From: CAUPWF01 sp963515125
GTDB taxonomy: Bacteria; Bacillota; Clostridia; Lachnospirales; Lachnospiraceae
DNA: 64,000 nucleotides
Direction: 5' to 3'
Assembly: GCA_052116865.1 (NCBI GenBank)
Contig: JBQKKG010000005.1
Span: 1 to 64,000, forward strand
In this document: positions 53,191 through 62,111 of the stretch, piece after piece
Position numbering within the stretch: position 1 is the first letter of the stretch
Layout of the letters: each line of letters opens with the position of its first letter
The notes under the pieces: model-generated
The model's input: the letters and a program-made list of their open reading frames with translations, nothing else
What the model was told of the DNA's origin: nothing
Database searches by the model: none
Position numbers and translations under genes: made by a program

Positions 53191-53214
53191 AAGACAATCT
53201 TTAAGACAATCTTT
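53191..53214. repeat. Tandem duplication of a 12-mer
   Basis: AAGACAATCTTT occurs twice back to back, just upstream of a small broken gene. It is probably a simple slippage duplication. Confidence 0.6.
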
Positions 53215-53230
53215 AAAAAGAGATGTTTTA

Positions 53231-53362
53231 GTGAAAAAATTTACAAAATAGCAATGGACTACAATTATTTTATTACTCCTTTATATAGCATGGGAGATTT
53301 ATGTTCAAATTTGGATGAGAACAGAGACAACAGTACCTATAAGAGTTGATAAAACTCCATAG
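53231..53362 (+). pseudogene. Small single-helix membrane peptide with an in-frame TAG
   Basis: GTG opens KKFTK, then a TAG at 53249-53251. The same frame continues QWTTIILLLLYIAWEIYVQI and WMRTETTVPIRVDKTP to a TAG. Without the internal stop it would be about 43 residues with a basic N-terminus, one transmembrane helix and a polar tail, a convincing small membrane protein. A hairpin terminator follows about 35 bases downstream. The Shine-Dalgarno is weak (AAGAG). Confidence 0.45.
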
Positions 53363-53397
53363 ATAGGTTGGTGGTGGTTTAGAGAAAAAATAATAGC

Positions 53398-53431
53398 AAA
53401 AGATCTGCAAGTTTTAGCTTGTGGGTCTTTT
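53398..53431 (+). terminator. Intrinsic terminator
   Basis: AAAAGATCTGCAAG pairs with CTTGTGGGTCTTTT (G-U pairs) around a six-base loop, ending in T-rich sequence. Confidence 0.75.
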
Positions 53432-53542
53432 GTTATTTTATAAAGCATGAATTGGGAGTATGTTATTATGAACTGAAAAATGACTTTCTGCTATGTCTGT
53501 GATAATATATAAAATAGAAATATCAGGATGAGGAGGAAAATT

Positions 53543-54346
53543 ATGGAAGATAAGAAAATCACAATACAATTTACGGTACTAACATTTTGCATTGCCTATC
53601 TTGTGGCAGGTACCTTGGTTGTTCTTGGACAATTCGGATATAGGGTTTATAATTGGGTTCAGACGCCACAGCAATTTGTGATGAATATTCCTTTTGCAAT
53701 TTATATTTTATCGCCTGCAATTGCTTCTTATATTGTTCTAAAGAAAAATCAAAGAATAGTAGGACTCAAAGAATGGCTAAAAACTGTTTTTTGTGTTAAA
53801 AATAGCATAGGTTCCTATTTGTTTGTTCTTGCAGGACTTTCCCTATATTTTTTGATACATATTGCAGTTTCAAAACATAGAGAACTAGCACTTCCGTTTT
53901 ATACTTTTTTCCTTTCTTTGCCGGGTAATCTCATAATCGGTGGATTGGAAGAAGCTGGTTGGATGTATGTATTGCAGCCGAACCTGGATAAAAAGTATGG
54001 ATTTTTTAAGTCCTCTATTTTTACTGGAATAATCTGGATTATATGGCATATTCCACTCTTTTTTATACCAGGAACGAATCATGGAGAGGGGCTTATTCAT
54101 TTTGGGATGTTTGCGGTTCAGCTCATGGCGTTTCGATTTTTCAACGGAGCAATCTATAAAGTGTCGGGAAAAGGATGCGTGTTCATGTGTGTGCTATTCC
54201 ATACCATGTTTAATGCGGCATCTCCCATTTTTGGTACTATGACTATGACTTGGGTAGGGACTATTGCTGCAAATGCCGTGATTATTCTTGTTTCAGTTAT
54301 AAGTGTAGCGATATATGACAGGAAGAATAGGGGCTTGGTTCAATAG
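53543..54346 (+). CDS. CPBP-family intramembrane protease
   Basis: A 267-residue membrane protein of the CPBP (Abi/CAAX protease-like) family with about eight helices. Motif 1 is IIGGLEEAGWMYVLQPNLDK, with the catalytic Glu pair (Arg of the usual E-E-x3-R is replaced by Tyr/Val here). Motif 2 is IWIIWHIPLFFIPGT and motif 3 LFHTMFNAAS, providing the histidines and Asn. Members process prenylated or bacteriocin-related peptides or protect against them. GAGGAGG precedes the chosen ATG. It appears monocistronic. Confidence 0.85.
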   Translation: MEDKKITIQFTVLTFCIAYLVAGTLVVLGQFGYRVYNWVQTPQQFVMNIPFAIYILSPAIASYIVLKKNQRIVGLKEWLKTVFCVKNSIGSYLFVLAGLSLYFLIHIAVSKHRELALPFYTFFLSLPGNLIIGGLEEAGWMYVLQPNLDKKYGFFKSSIFTGIIWIIWHIPLFFIPGTNHGEGLIHFGMFAVQLMAFRFFNGAIYKVSGKGCVFMCVLFHTMFNAASPIFGTMTMTWVGTIAANAVIILVSVISVAIYDRKNRGLVQ

Positions 54347-54375
54347 GGTAAAATGGGGATAAGGAGTGAAAGAAT

Positions 54376-54468
54376 ATGAGAAAAGTGATGTTTGTCTGCC
54401 ACGGCACTCTTAGCCGATTGTCTTTGGAATGCAGAGAAATCAAGGGCTGTAGCGGTTGCCAATTTTAA
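54376..54468 (+). pseudogene. Low-molecular-weight tyrosine phosphatase, 5' fragment
   Basis: An ATG behind AAGGAG reads RKVMFVCHGTLSRLS, close to the V-x-C-H-G-N-x-C-R-S active-site start of LMW protein tyrosine phosphatases/arsenate-reductase-like enzymes. The catalytic loop is already damaged, and the frame turns into unrelated sequence and stops after 30 codons. The following 54469-54785 shows nothing I can assign. It marks the left edge of the second accessory region. Confidence 0.55.
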
Positions 54469-54785
54469 AATCCCAACAAAATCCCAAGAATAAAAAACGG
54501 CAGATGTTTCGGAGTAAAAACTGGAGCGTAATTTGCGACAGTTTGAAGCTGAAAATGTAACTAGAAAATTTAATTAGGAAAAAGACAGTGACATAACTTA
54601 TGAAATGAATAAAGAATGGCGGAAAGCATTGAATAAATGCAGCACTTAGGATTAAGTGCTTGACTATTAGAGAACAAAGCCAGACGGGAATGTCAAGAGG
54701 GCAAGATGATGGTGGGGCTTGATGTTTCTGGCTGGGTTTGTTAGTTTTAAAAATAAGCTTGCACAAATTTTAAAAATGATTTACA

Positions 54786-54817
54786 CTTATATCACTAAGC
54801 AAACTTAGTGATATAAG
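54786..54817 (+). promoter_or_regulatory. Perfect 14-bp inverted repeat, probable operator
   Basis: CTTATATCACTAAG and its exact complement around CAAA, 20 bases upstream of a small ribbon-helix-helix gene. There is no T-run, so an autoregulatory operator is more likely than a terminator. Confidence 0.6.
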
Positions 54818-54836
54818 AATAGAAAGGAACTCTTAT

Positions 54837-55001
54837 ATGAATGAAAAGGTTACAGTTAGTTTTGTTATGGATCGAGATATCTATAATAAATACAAATCAA
54901 TTGTTGTTTTACAAGGAGAAAATGTTAAAGGTGATTTAGTACGTCATATGAAGCAAGTTCTTGCTGAATATGAAGAAAAAATAGAGAAAAATAAGAAATA
55001 A
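54837..55001 (+). CDS. Small ribbon-helix-helix-like protein
   Basis: A 54-residue protein, NEKVTVSFVMDRDIYNKYKS followed by VKGDLVRHMKQVLAEYEEKI. The strand-helix-helix pattern fits a small DNA-binding protein such as an antitoxin or copy-control repressor. GAAAGGA lies eight bases before the ATG. The strong dyad just upstream is a likely binding site for its dimer. No toxin partner is recognised; the next frame encodes a 34-residue peptide. Confidence 0.6.
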   Translation: MNEKVTVSFVMDRDIYNKYKSIVVLQGENVKGDLVRHMKQVLAEYEEKIEKNKK

Positions 55002-55018
55002 GATTGGAAGAAGTAGAA

Positions 55019-55123
55019 ATGAGCAATATAATCAGATTATATCGTAATTGTTCAAGTAGGGATCAAGCTGCAAGTTATATATTGACAAGTAGGGGGATAA
55101 CACAAAAAGGGATTGATGATTAG
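55019..55123 (+). CDS. Short ORF (34 codons)
   Basis: Starts ATG behind GGAAGAAG and encodes SNIIRLYRNCSSRDQAASYI and so on, ending GIDD. It follows the ribbon-helix-helix gene by 17 bases. No family recognised; it might be a truncated remnant. Confidence 0.35.
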   Translation: MSNIIRLYRNCSSRDQAASYILTSRGITQKGIDD

Positions 55124-55204
55124 CTAAGAGATTATATCCCATGAGTTAAGCGCTTTAACTGGAAGAGGGGTGTATTACTACATTTAGTACAAAGCATAGG
55201 AAGC

Positions 55205-55691
55205 AGCAAAGGTGAATTGACAGATAAAATTGAAACTAGCAAGTCAAGAGTGATTCTAATAGACGAATTTGAAAAGGCATCACTTGAAATTCATAATTTT
55301 TTCTGGAGCTACTTTCGGATGGCAAATTTACTGACTCACTTGGAAGAGAATATGATCTTGATAAATATATCATCATTTTTACGTCAAAGTTTAGTGCAGA
55401 GGGTTTTACAAAATCTGTTTCTCCAGAACTTCGCTCGAGATTTGATTTGAAATATAACATGTCTGAATTATCGCAAGAGGAAAAAGAAGTTTACATTTCA
55501 TTAAGTCAAAATACTATTTAAACAAAGTGGAGAAAGTATTTTCGATAATGCCATCAGAATCTGAGTTGAGCGAAATAACATGCCTAGATGTTAGTTTGTA
55601 AAGAAATTTACGCGATATAAACAGAGAACTTGAAAATCGCATATCAAAATTTATCGATGAAAAAAATGTAGTTAGGAAAGAGATATTATGA
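55205..55691 (+). pseudogene. AAA+ (Clp-type) ATPase C-terminal remnant
   Basis: One frame reads SKSRVILIDEFEKASLEIHN (Walker B of the ClpA/ClpB AAA_2 type). After a missing base near 55303 another frame continues ELLSDGKFTDSLGREYDL, YIIIFTSKFSAEGF and SPELRSRFDLKYNMSELSQE (sensor-1 and arginine-finger regions), then stops. A third frame (RDINRELENRISKFIDE) ends in TTATGA overlapping the next gene. The Walker A half is absent. The original gene was translationally coupled to the SIR2/AbiH-like gene, suggesting a two-gene defence module now broken. Confidence 0.65.
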
Positions 55692-56614
55692 AATCACTGA
55701 TTGTTGGAAATGGTTTAGACATTCAATTTGACGGGATAGCACTTAGAGGTAATAAAGCTATATTGGATCGTGTCATTAAGAATGTTGATGCGGATAAGTA
55801 TAAGGAAATTGGATTAAATAAAGACAGTATTAATGAGGTATTTGAAGTTTGTGTTGATACAGTAAATAAGTTGATAGATAATAGAGCTTCAGTTCCGGCA
55901 AGTGAAGATTACCTGTTTCTGCAAATGGAGTTGGAAAGAATAAGACGTTCATATAAGACGAGAGTTGAACTCAATGAAATTGGGTTGGAAGATTTGTTTA
56001 TTAGTACAGAAATACTTTACTTGAATTCGATTAATGATGAGGAGAGGGGATATTGCATTTCTGCAAAAAAAGACTTCTTACAACCATTGATTTTGGATGC
56101 GATATATGATGAGGGGATGGTTAATAAGATATATGAAAAATTCCCAAAGTCTTTTGTTGAATATTTAAAAACATATGACGCTATTTTTACGCTAAATTAT
56201 GATACTAACATTGAGCAAGCAATAGGTGACGCTGTTCCAGTCTATCATATACATGGCAGTTTTGATATGGAGACTGAACGTACAAAATTGTATCCAGCAA
56301 AATTTTCACATATGTTCTGTAATGGAATCATGACTTGGTATTGGCTGGAAAAATATGGAGATGAAGGTATCGATAGCAGATACGGCATAGATGCATTAGA
56401 AAAAATAGATGGAAATGTAGATATATTGGGAATATCTCCTTGTAATGACGAACAGTTATATTTGAGATTATTGCACAATAAAGCATTGTTATCTTGTAGG
56501 TATTTCTATTTGAATCGTTCAGATGCTACAGAATTGAGAAAACATATTGGTGGAGAACTAGGTAGACATATCACAGATATTAATGTCACAAAATTTTGGC
56601 ATAAGTTCAAATAA
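55688..56614 (+). CDS. SIR2/AbiH-like abortive-infection protein
   Basis: A 308-residue protein with the N-terminal nucleotide-binding loop KSLIVGNGLDIQF (G-N-G-x-D as in AbiH and SIR2-like effectors), the central FTLNYDTNIEQAIGDAV and VYHIHGSFDM, and a late VDILGISPCNDEQLYLRLL. These match SIR2-like/AbiH proteins that either deplete NAD or act in abortive phage infection. The spacing of the N-Y-D and H-x-H-G motifs is as in the family. It overlaps the end of the AAA+ remnant by four bases. Whether it functions without that partner is unknown. Confidence 0.75.
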   Translation: MKSLIVGNGLDIQFDGIALRGNKAILDRVIKNVDADKYKEIGLNKDSINEVFEVCVDTVNKLIDNRASVPASEDYLFLQMELERIRRSYKTRVELNEIGLEDLFISTEILYLNSINDEERGYCISAKKDFLQPLILDAIYDEGMVNKIYEKFPKSFVEYLKTYDAIFTLNYDTNIEQAIGDAVPVYHIHGSFDMETERTKLYPAKFSHMFCNGIMTWYWLEKYGDEGIDSRYGIDALEKIDGNVDILGISPCNDEQLYLRLLHNKALLSCRYFYLNRSDATELRKHIGGELGRHITDINVTKFWHKFK

Positions 56615-57002
56615 TCGATTGTAGAATAAGATACCCCTTAGGAACTAAGGGCGCACTTCTATACCTAACCTACAGGCAGGTGTGAAGTTATGCTTCAATG
56701 TAACGGTCTAGAATTAAAAGAACTCTTAACAATGGATTCTCACATGCGATTTTGAAAAAGTATAGGGGAATCAGGGGTTGTGGGAGTTCAGAAGAGGATT
56801 TTTATACCAGATTTATACCAGAAAAATAAGGAATTGGGGCTGTGACGTGGTGGAAAAGAAATGTAAAGTTGAATCGGCTATTTCTAAGTGCTGCTTAGGG
56901 ATAGCCGATAAAAATATAGATTAATGAAATTATGTTTATATACTCAAGCAAGATATAATATTGAGGTGTAACAAGATTTGCAAGAAATAGGAAAGGACGA
57001 AC
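56615..57002. other. Intergenic region with hairpins
   Basis: No gene is supported. It holds a CCCCTTA/TAAGGG stem near 56634, a paired CAGATTTATACCAG-type direct repeat near 56800, and a compound hairpin at 56873-56909. Confidence 0.45.
56873..56909 (+). terminator. Compound hairpin, possible terminator
   Basis: Outer stem ATCGGCTAT/ATAGCCGAT and inner stem CTAAG/CTTAG, followed by an A-run rather than T-run. It may terminate leftward transcripts or be a structural RNA element. Confidence 0.4.
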
Positions 57003-58562
57003 ATGAGATTTATTCAGAGTGTATATAATAACCGAGAGATTGCAATTGCATTTTGGGTTATTATAGTTGTAACAATACTTATATTTACTAAGGCAGGAAA
57101 AGATTTTCTAAAGTCAGCTATTCCAATTTTATTTTGCAAGAAGTTTGTTGTTTTTTATTTCGTTTTTATATCGTTCCTGTGTCTTGTTATATATGGCTTG
57201 TATAAAATTGAAGTCTGGAGTCCGAAATTGGTAAAGGATACAATTTTTTGGGTCATGTTTGTAGAATTGCCCTTATTTGCCAAAACTATTGAAGAGGCTA
57301 AGGATGCACGTTTTTTTAGGAAATTGATAAAGGCTAACATAGCTATTTCGGTTGCTGTAGAGTTTTTAATAGGATTTTGGACATTTGATTTATGGGTGGA
57401 AATATTGCTTATTCCATTCCTGGTATTTATTTCGGCATTATACGCGGTTGTTGAAAAAGAAAAGAAAAATAAGCCGGTAAAAAGTTTTCTGCAGGGAATC
57501 TTAGCATTATTAGGTGTAATTTCATTTATATACGCAATATACAATTTAGTACGATTTCCACAAGACTTCTTTTCCGTAGATACATTAAAAGTGTTTGTAT
57601 TGCCTCTTGTTTTGTTGATTTTAAATTTGCCGGTTGTATATGGATTGGCTATATATAATGTTTATGAACAAATATTTATACGTTTAAAAGGAACGGCTAA
57701 AGAAAAGCATAAGATGAAGGTTAACCTTGTGTTTTTTGCAGGTATAAACTTACATAAGTTATCTAAGATTAGATCGAATATGCATAAAACCATCATAGTT
57801 AGCTTAACAAACAAAGAACTGAGAGCTAATCTAGATAAATTACAGAAGGAATTGGATTTACAGATTGGAGATAATTATATGAAACGTTCAAAATTTTATG
57901 TAGGAGTTAGTGTCGTAGCACTGTTTTTAAGTGTAGTGGGGCTTATTGGAGTAAATACAGAAGTATCAATAAAAGATTTGATTACCTTTGATTTTGTATT
58001 GGATATTGCACGTGTTAAAGAAATATTAACATACATTTTTTCTACTACGCTTGTGGTTGGTGTGGCGTTACTTGTTTTGGCAATAGGATTCAAAAAGAAG
58101 AGATATGAAGAGATTACTCAAATTAAAAAATTTGCATTGTATGAAGTGTTGGTGGCCGTGAAAAAACAAGAGGAGCTCTTGATGGAACATCTGCCAATAG
58201 AGGATCCTGTAAGTTTGTTTACATCATACGTATATAATGCATACGAAATAAAAAAAGCGAGTACAAAGGTCTTAGAAGGCTATGGGAATTTACTAACTTC
58301 ATGGGAACGTGAAACAATGGAAAGCTTGCAATTTAAAGCTACAGTTTTTGTTGGAAATTTTATTACAAGTGATGTTGAGGTCCTTCCATGTAATGTAGAA
58401 ACTTTTAAGATGTATTTTGATGATAAAGTTAAAAATGCGCCACAAAATGAAAAGATAAATACATTCGAATATGGTGTAAAAAGAGATTTAGAAAAGTATG
58501 TAGATCAAATTAAAAGATTTAGCAGGGATTTTAAAGCGTACTATGGAGAAGGTTTAAATTAA
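57003..58562 (+). CDS. Polytopic membrane protein, defence-cassette gene 1
   Basis: A 519-residue membrane protein, family not recognised. About six N-terminal helices (around 13-30, 48-66, 80-98, 113-132, 160-180, 195-218), a cytosolic stretch (LRANLDKLQKELDLQIGDNY), two further helices (around 299-318, 343-362), then a soluble C-terminal domain of about 150 residues ending in a helix-rich region (VKRDLEKYVDQIKRFSRDF). No enzyme motif seen. GGAAAGGA precedes the ATG. It is followed 36 bases later by a NERD nuclease and then a HEPN-ended protein on the same strand. Confidence 0.65.
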   Translation: MRFIQSVYNNREIAIAFWVIIVVTILIFTKAGKDFLKSAIPILFCKKFVVFYFVFISFLCLVIYGLYKIEVWSPKLVKDTIFWVMFVELPLFAKTIEEAKDARFFRKLIKANIAISVAVEFLIGFWTFDLWVEILLIPFLVFISALYAVVEKEKKNKPVKSFLQGILALLGVISFIYAIYNLVRFPQDFFSVDTLKVFVLPLVLLILNLPVVYGLAIYNVYEQIFIRLKGTAKEKHKMKVNLVFFAGINLHKLSKIRSNMHKTIIVSLTNKELRANLDKLQKELDLQIGDNYMKRSKFYVGVSVVALFLSVVGLIGVNTEVSIKDLITFDFVLDIARVKEILTYIFSTTLVVGVALLVLAIGFKKKRYEEITQIKKFALYEVLVAVKKQEELLMEHLPIEDPVSLFTSYVYNAYEIKKASTKVLEGYGNLLTSWERETMESLQFKATVFVGNFITSDVEVLPCNVETFKMYFDDKVKNAPQNEKINTFEYGVKRDLEKYVDQIKRFSRDFKAYYGEGLN

Positions 58563-58598
58563 GAGCATTATAGATGAATCCTGAAAGTGGAGGTAAAT

Positions 58599-59702
58599 AT
58601 GGCAGAAGCACAAAGCAATATTGAAAAAGGAACTCAAGGTGAAGCATATGTCAGAGAGGTTATAGAGAAAGCTTCCAAAATTGTGGGGAAGACAATTAGA
58701 GTTTTTAATCATGTGATTTTGGACTTTACTTCTGTATATGGAACAAGAACTGCAGAAATTGATCATATTATCGTGACAGGTGACAGGATTATAATTGGAG
58801 AAACCAAAGCGGCAAAATATGTTCAAACGGATTATAGTGAAGTCCCATGGATTCTTTTGAATGGTGACACAACGGATAATCCTATTGTACAAAACCATTA
58901 TCACAAGCAAGTTTTATGTTCTTGTTTTGGTATTCCAAGGGAAAGAGTAATAACTGTAGAGTTTCTATTAGAGTATTCAAATTGTGATTTAAGAAGTCCG
59001 TATCCGAATGATTATGTTTTGGGAAAGGGCAATCTGCTAGAAGGGCTTTGTTTGTTGTTTTCTGAAAGTAAAGAAACGTTAGACTTTGATGAATTGTGCG
59101 AACAATTTGTGAGGATTGAAGCAGTGTCCGTAGGAAGAGAAAAAGAACATGAAAAGAATCTAAAGGAAGTAAGAGAAATTGAAGAAAAGACACGAACTAG
59201 AGATAAACATTATAGATTCAAAAGAACAGATATAGCAAAATGTCCATTATGTGATGGTTGTTTGGTTTTTAGGTATAAGCCATGGGTTAAGAAAAAACTT
59301 GGTAATATAAATAACACATGGAATATTGCATTAGGATGTAGTAATTATCCGCTAACAGGATGTAATACCTTCATTACACCTAGAAAAGATGGAGGACAAG
59401 GATTTGATGATATAGAAGAAATTCATATAGGGGATAGAATGGAGTGGACGATGGAAGAAAGACATGTGGTGAACATTTTAGATGAGCATAATAATCTGAA
59501 GAAAGAGAATGAAAGATTGAAGGTTGATTTGCAAGTAGAACGGTCAAAAAATCAAGATAAAGATAAGCAGATTATTGATTTGCACGAAACTAATAATTAT
59601 TTAAGAAGTGATGTCAATAAGGCAAATAATCGCGCAGAAATAGCGGAATGTGAGTGTACAAGGTTTAAAAGATTATTTGGGAAACTTTATGTTAAAAGAT
59701 AG
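58599..59702 (+). CDS. NERD-domain nuclease with topoisomerase-type zinc finger
   Basis: A 367-residue protein. The N-terminal NERD domain has a PD-(D/E)xK-like active site: KGTQGEAYVREVI, TAEIDHIIVTGDRIIIGETK (Asp, then E-x-K). A middle zinc finger like those of bacterial topoisomerase I follows (KCPLCDGCLVF, then LGCSNYPLTGCNTFI). The C-terminal 90 residues form a coiled coil (EHNNLKKENERLKVDLQVER). NERD proteins are DNA-processing enzymes often found in defence loci. The start at the ATG five bases after GGAGG was preferred to the upstream GTG. Middle gene of a three-gene cassette. Confidence 0.8.
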   Translation: MAEAQSNIEKGTQGEAYVREVIEKASKIVGKTIRVFNHVILDFTSVYGTRTAEIDHIIVTGDRIIIGETKAAKYVQTDYSEVPWILLNGDTTDNPIVQNHYHKQVLCSCFGIPRERVITVEFLLEYSNCDLRSPYPNDYVLGKGNLLEGLCLLFSESKETLDFDELCEQFVRIEAVSVGREKEHEKNLKEVREIEEKTRTRDKHYRFKRTDIAKCPLCDGCLVFRYKPWVKKKLGNINNTWNIALGCSNYPLTGCNTFITPRKDGGQGFDDIEEIHIGDRMEWTMEERHVVNILDEHNNLKKENERLKVDLQVERSKNQDKDKQIIDLHETNNYLRSDVNKANNRAEIAECECTRFKRLFGKLYVKR

Positions 59703-59734
59703 TATGAAGGTAAACAAAGGAGAGGTAATGTGAT

Positions 59735-61639
59735 TTGCGACCAGATTATGATGGAATTAAGTATTATGGAAAAAATGATATGAGTATTGGGTGGGAATTA
59801 GAGGATTCAGAAGAAGAATTACAAGGCATTTCTTCCGAGAGTAAGGTGGAAAATATAAATAAAGCTATCGAATTGTTTAATATTGCCCAATTGTTAGATA
59901 CAGAAGTACGCCTAAGAAAATGGGATGAAAATACATATAATGGATATAAAGCCAAGTCGCCATTGCTGATTGAGTTATGCGCAAAATTTTTTTTCAGAAT
60001 CAGTAATGATAGCTTCATGCATATTGAAGAAAGTGTATGTATTTCGTATTTGGAAGACTTTTGGATGTTGATAGAGAAGTTTAAGGTTTATGAAAGAATT
60101 AATAAAGACACTTTTAAACGCTTCCTGGAAAAAAGTAAACCGACATTATGGGTAATATTAAAACATAAACGAATTGTTGATTTCTTTGGTCGAGAGTTAG
60201 CGGATGTTTTGAAAATTTCGGAACAGACGCCGGAATTAATCGCGCATAATTTTTTGGAATCAGGTGTGAAAATACGATATCATTTTCCGAAAGAGTTACG
60301 ACCAAGTGAATATGAAAAAATCTTAAAGAAATATGTTGAAAACGAAAATGCAAATCCTAATTATTTGCATCTAATAATGATTTATAATAGTACAAAAGAG
60401 TGTCCAATTAGTGACAAGCTTAAATTGGCTGCTAAAAAGGCATATCACAAGTATTGGGAAAATAATCAGAGGAGTGGTACAGGGATAGAGTATGGGGCGG
60501 AGATTGCTTTTGGAGACGTGCCGGATGTAGTAGTTTATGAAAAAGAAGGATTAGTAAAAAAATATACGTATGATATTAAGTGGTTGAAGGAAAATCTGGA
60601 TTATCCTACTATTTTAAATAATTTTATATTCTTGTTTGAGTATTTTGATGTATTTTGGCGTTGTGCTTTTGTTGCGGTAAAATCTCAAATGGATGTGTTT
60701 GAAAAACATATAGGCATAAAAGGGAAACAAGAATACATTATAGGGACATCCTTTAATATGTGTAATATTACGAGTACTCTTCAAATGAATGCATACTACA
60801 ATTTTTTGCAAAAAAACAACATCAGTCTTGAGTTAGTAATAAAATGGTTTTTTGAAGAGTATTTAAAAGAAGAATTTGGGGCAGACGGATTTGTTTATAA
60901 TCCGCCTAAGAATGATGCAAACTGGCTAGATAAGTGTAAAAATATTTCGTCTGAAATGGATGGTGTTTTGAAACAGTATCGAATGTATGTTGAGGATGGT
61001 CAAATAGATAGGGAGTTGCTGGAAATGTCATCAGAGCATATTGTTTTGAGTTCTGTTCCAAGTTTTCTGGAGGATAAATATGCTTATGCAGAAAGCATGG
61101 ACATGCATAATAAAATGCGTTTGTTGTTCTCTGACCAATCGACTATTACATATACAGAGAAAACAAAAAGTACATATAACTCGTTCTGTTTGCTTATTAT
61201 GTCAGAAGAGATGAGACGTTCGGATTTTTTTGAGTATCAATTACCATCTATCGTTTGGTTGATAGAAAAGAATGTTTTGTATGTGGATGGTAATGATGTA
61301 CTGAAGTTAAATAGAGAATACATCGCAATATTAGCGGACATGTATAAGCATGATGCTGTTTGTGTTCAATATTATGGGAAATATAAAACTATATTAGCTG
61401 AAATGAAGGACTCAAATGATATACGAATGGGAAGTACATTGTTCTCTGTTCCGGAAACCAATTATTTAAATTATATGTTAAATCGGTCGGAATACAGCAA
61501 TGGAAAGGATTTAAGAAATAAATATATTCATAGTACATATCCGCTGAAAGAAGATGTGCAGATGCAGGATTATATGGATTTGTTAAAGATTATGATTATT
61601 ATCATAGGAAAGATTAATGAAGAATTTTTGTTAAGGTGA
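59735..61639 (+). CDS. Large HEPN-ended protein (DUF4209-like C-terminus)
   Basis: A 634-residue soluble, helix-rich protein. Most of it is unassigned, but the end YLNYMLNRSEYSNGKDLRNK followed by YIHSTYPLKEDVQM and IIIIGKINEEFLLR is the C-terminal HEPN-like segment seen in DUF4209-type and related abortive-infection proteins. The R-x4-H motif lies at Arg594-His599. HEPN proteins are commonly ribonucleases that act on host or phage RNA. The start is TTG with AAGGAGAGG about nine bases upstream. It closes the membrane/NERD/HEPN cassette. Confidence 0.7.
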   Translation: MRPDYDGIKYYGKNDMSIGWELEDSEEELQGISSESKVENINKAIELFNIAQLLDTEVRLRKWDENTYNGYKAKSPLLIELCAKFFFRISNDSFMHIEESVCISYLEDFWMLIEKFKVYERINKDTFKRFLEKSKPTLWVILKHKRIVDFFGRELADVLKISEQTPELIAHNFLESGVKIRYHFPKELRPSEYEKILKKYVENENANPNYLHLIMIYNSTKECPISDKLKLAAKKAYHKYWENNQRSGTGIEYGAEIAFGDVPDVVVYEKEGLVKKYTYDIKWLKENLDYPTILNNFIFLFEYFDVFWRCAFVAVKSQMDVFEKHIGIKGKQEYIIGTSFNMCNITSTLQMNAYYNFLQKNNISLELVIKWFFEEYLKEEFGADGFVYNPPKNDANWLDKCKNISSEMDGVLKQYRMYVEDGQIDRELLEMSSEHIVLSSVPSFLEDKYAYAESMDMHNKMRLLFSDQSTITYTEKTKSTYNSFCLLIMSEEMRRSDFFEYQLPSIVWLIEKNVLYVDGNDVLKLNREYIAILADMYKHDAVCVQYYGKYKTILAEMKDSNDIRMGSTLFSVPETNYLNYMLNRSEYSNGKDLRNKYIHSTYPLKEDVQMQDYMDLLKIMIIIIGKINEEFLLR

Positions 61640-61682
61640 CTTATAAAAGAGAAAACTTGTTACCGTGACTGGAGGCAATGTT

Positions 61683-62008
61683 ATGATAAAAAGAATTACC
61701 TACCCTAACATAGAGATGCAAGAAACCGGAAGAAAACTAAACACATGATTGAATCCGCCGGTTATACACCTCGTATAATCCAAGACAATTTGCATTTATC
61801 ATGTGTGCAGCTAATTTATCGTTGGTATAAAGGTCTGATCTTGCCATCGGTGGGCCATTTGTTTATGCTTAGTGAGTTGCTAAATGTACATATGGAAGAT
61901 TTCTTGGTGAAGAAGAATGCAGTGCCGGTGATATACGATATAGAGCAATGTTATTCTCAGGCTACGCAGGAACGGTTTATAGTATATTACAAGAAAATAT
62001 ATCAGTAA
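61683..62008 (+). pseudogene. Small XRE-type regulator with a one-base frameshift
   Basis: The first frame reads IKRITYPNIEMQETGRKL, and after a missing A in the ACTAAACAC run (about 61737) another frame continues HMIESAGYTPRIIQDNLHLS, YRWYKGLILPSVGHLFMLSE and LLNVHMEDFLV. Together they make the small helix-turn-helix protein often found next to integrative elements in Lachnospiraceae. The frameshift leaves it broken as written. Confidence 0.65.
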
Positions 62009-62111
62009 GTGGCATAGACGGCTTTGGACTAACCGTCCAATGAAAATACTATTGACAAATGATATCCTCTTATCATAACCTGCAAAGGGACTATGATCGG
62101 AGGAGTTTTTT

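Noticed and set aside
53191..53214. Tandem AAGACAATCTTT as a regulatory iteron
   Set aside because: Only two copies, next to a broken small gene; simple duplication is enough.
749..53362. General reassignment of TAG to Gln in this genome
   Set aside because: Many intact genes in the window end with TAG at the expected place, including all three hsd genes.
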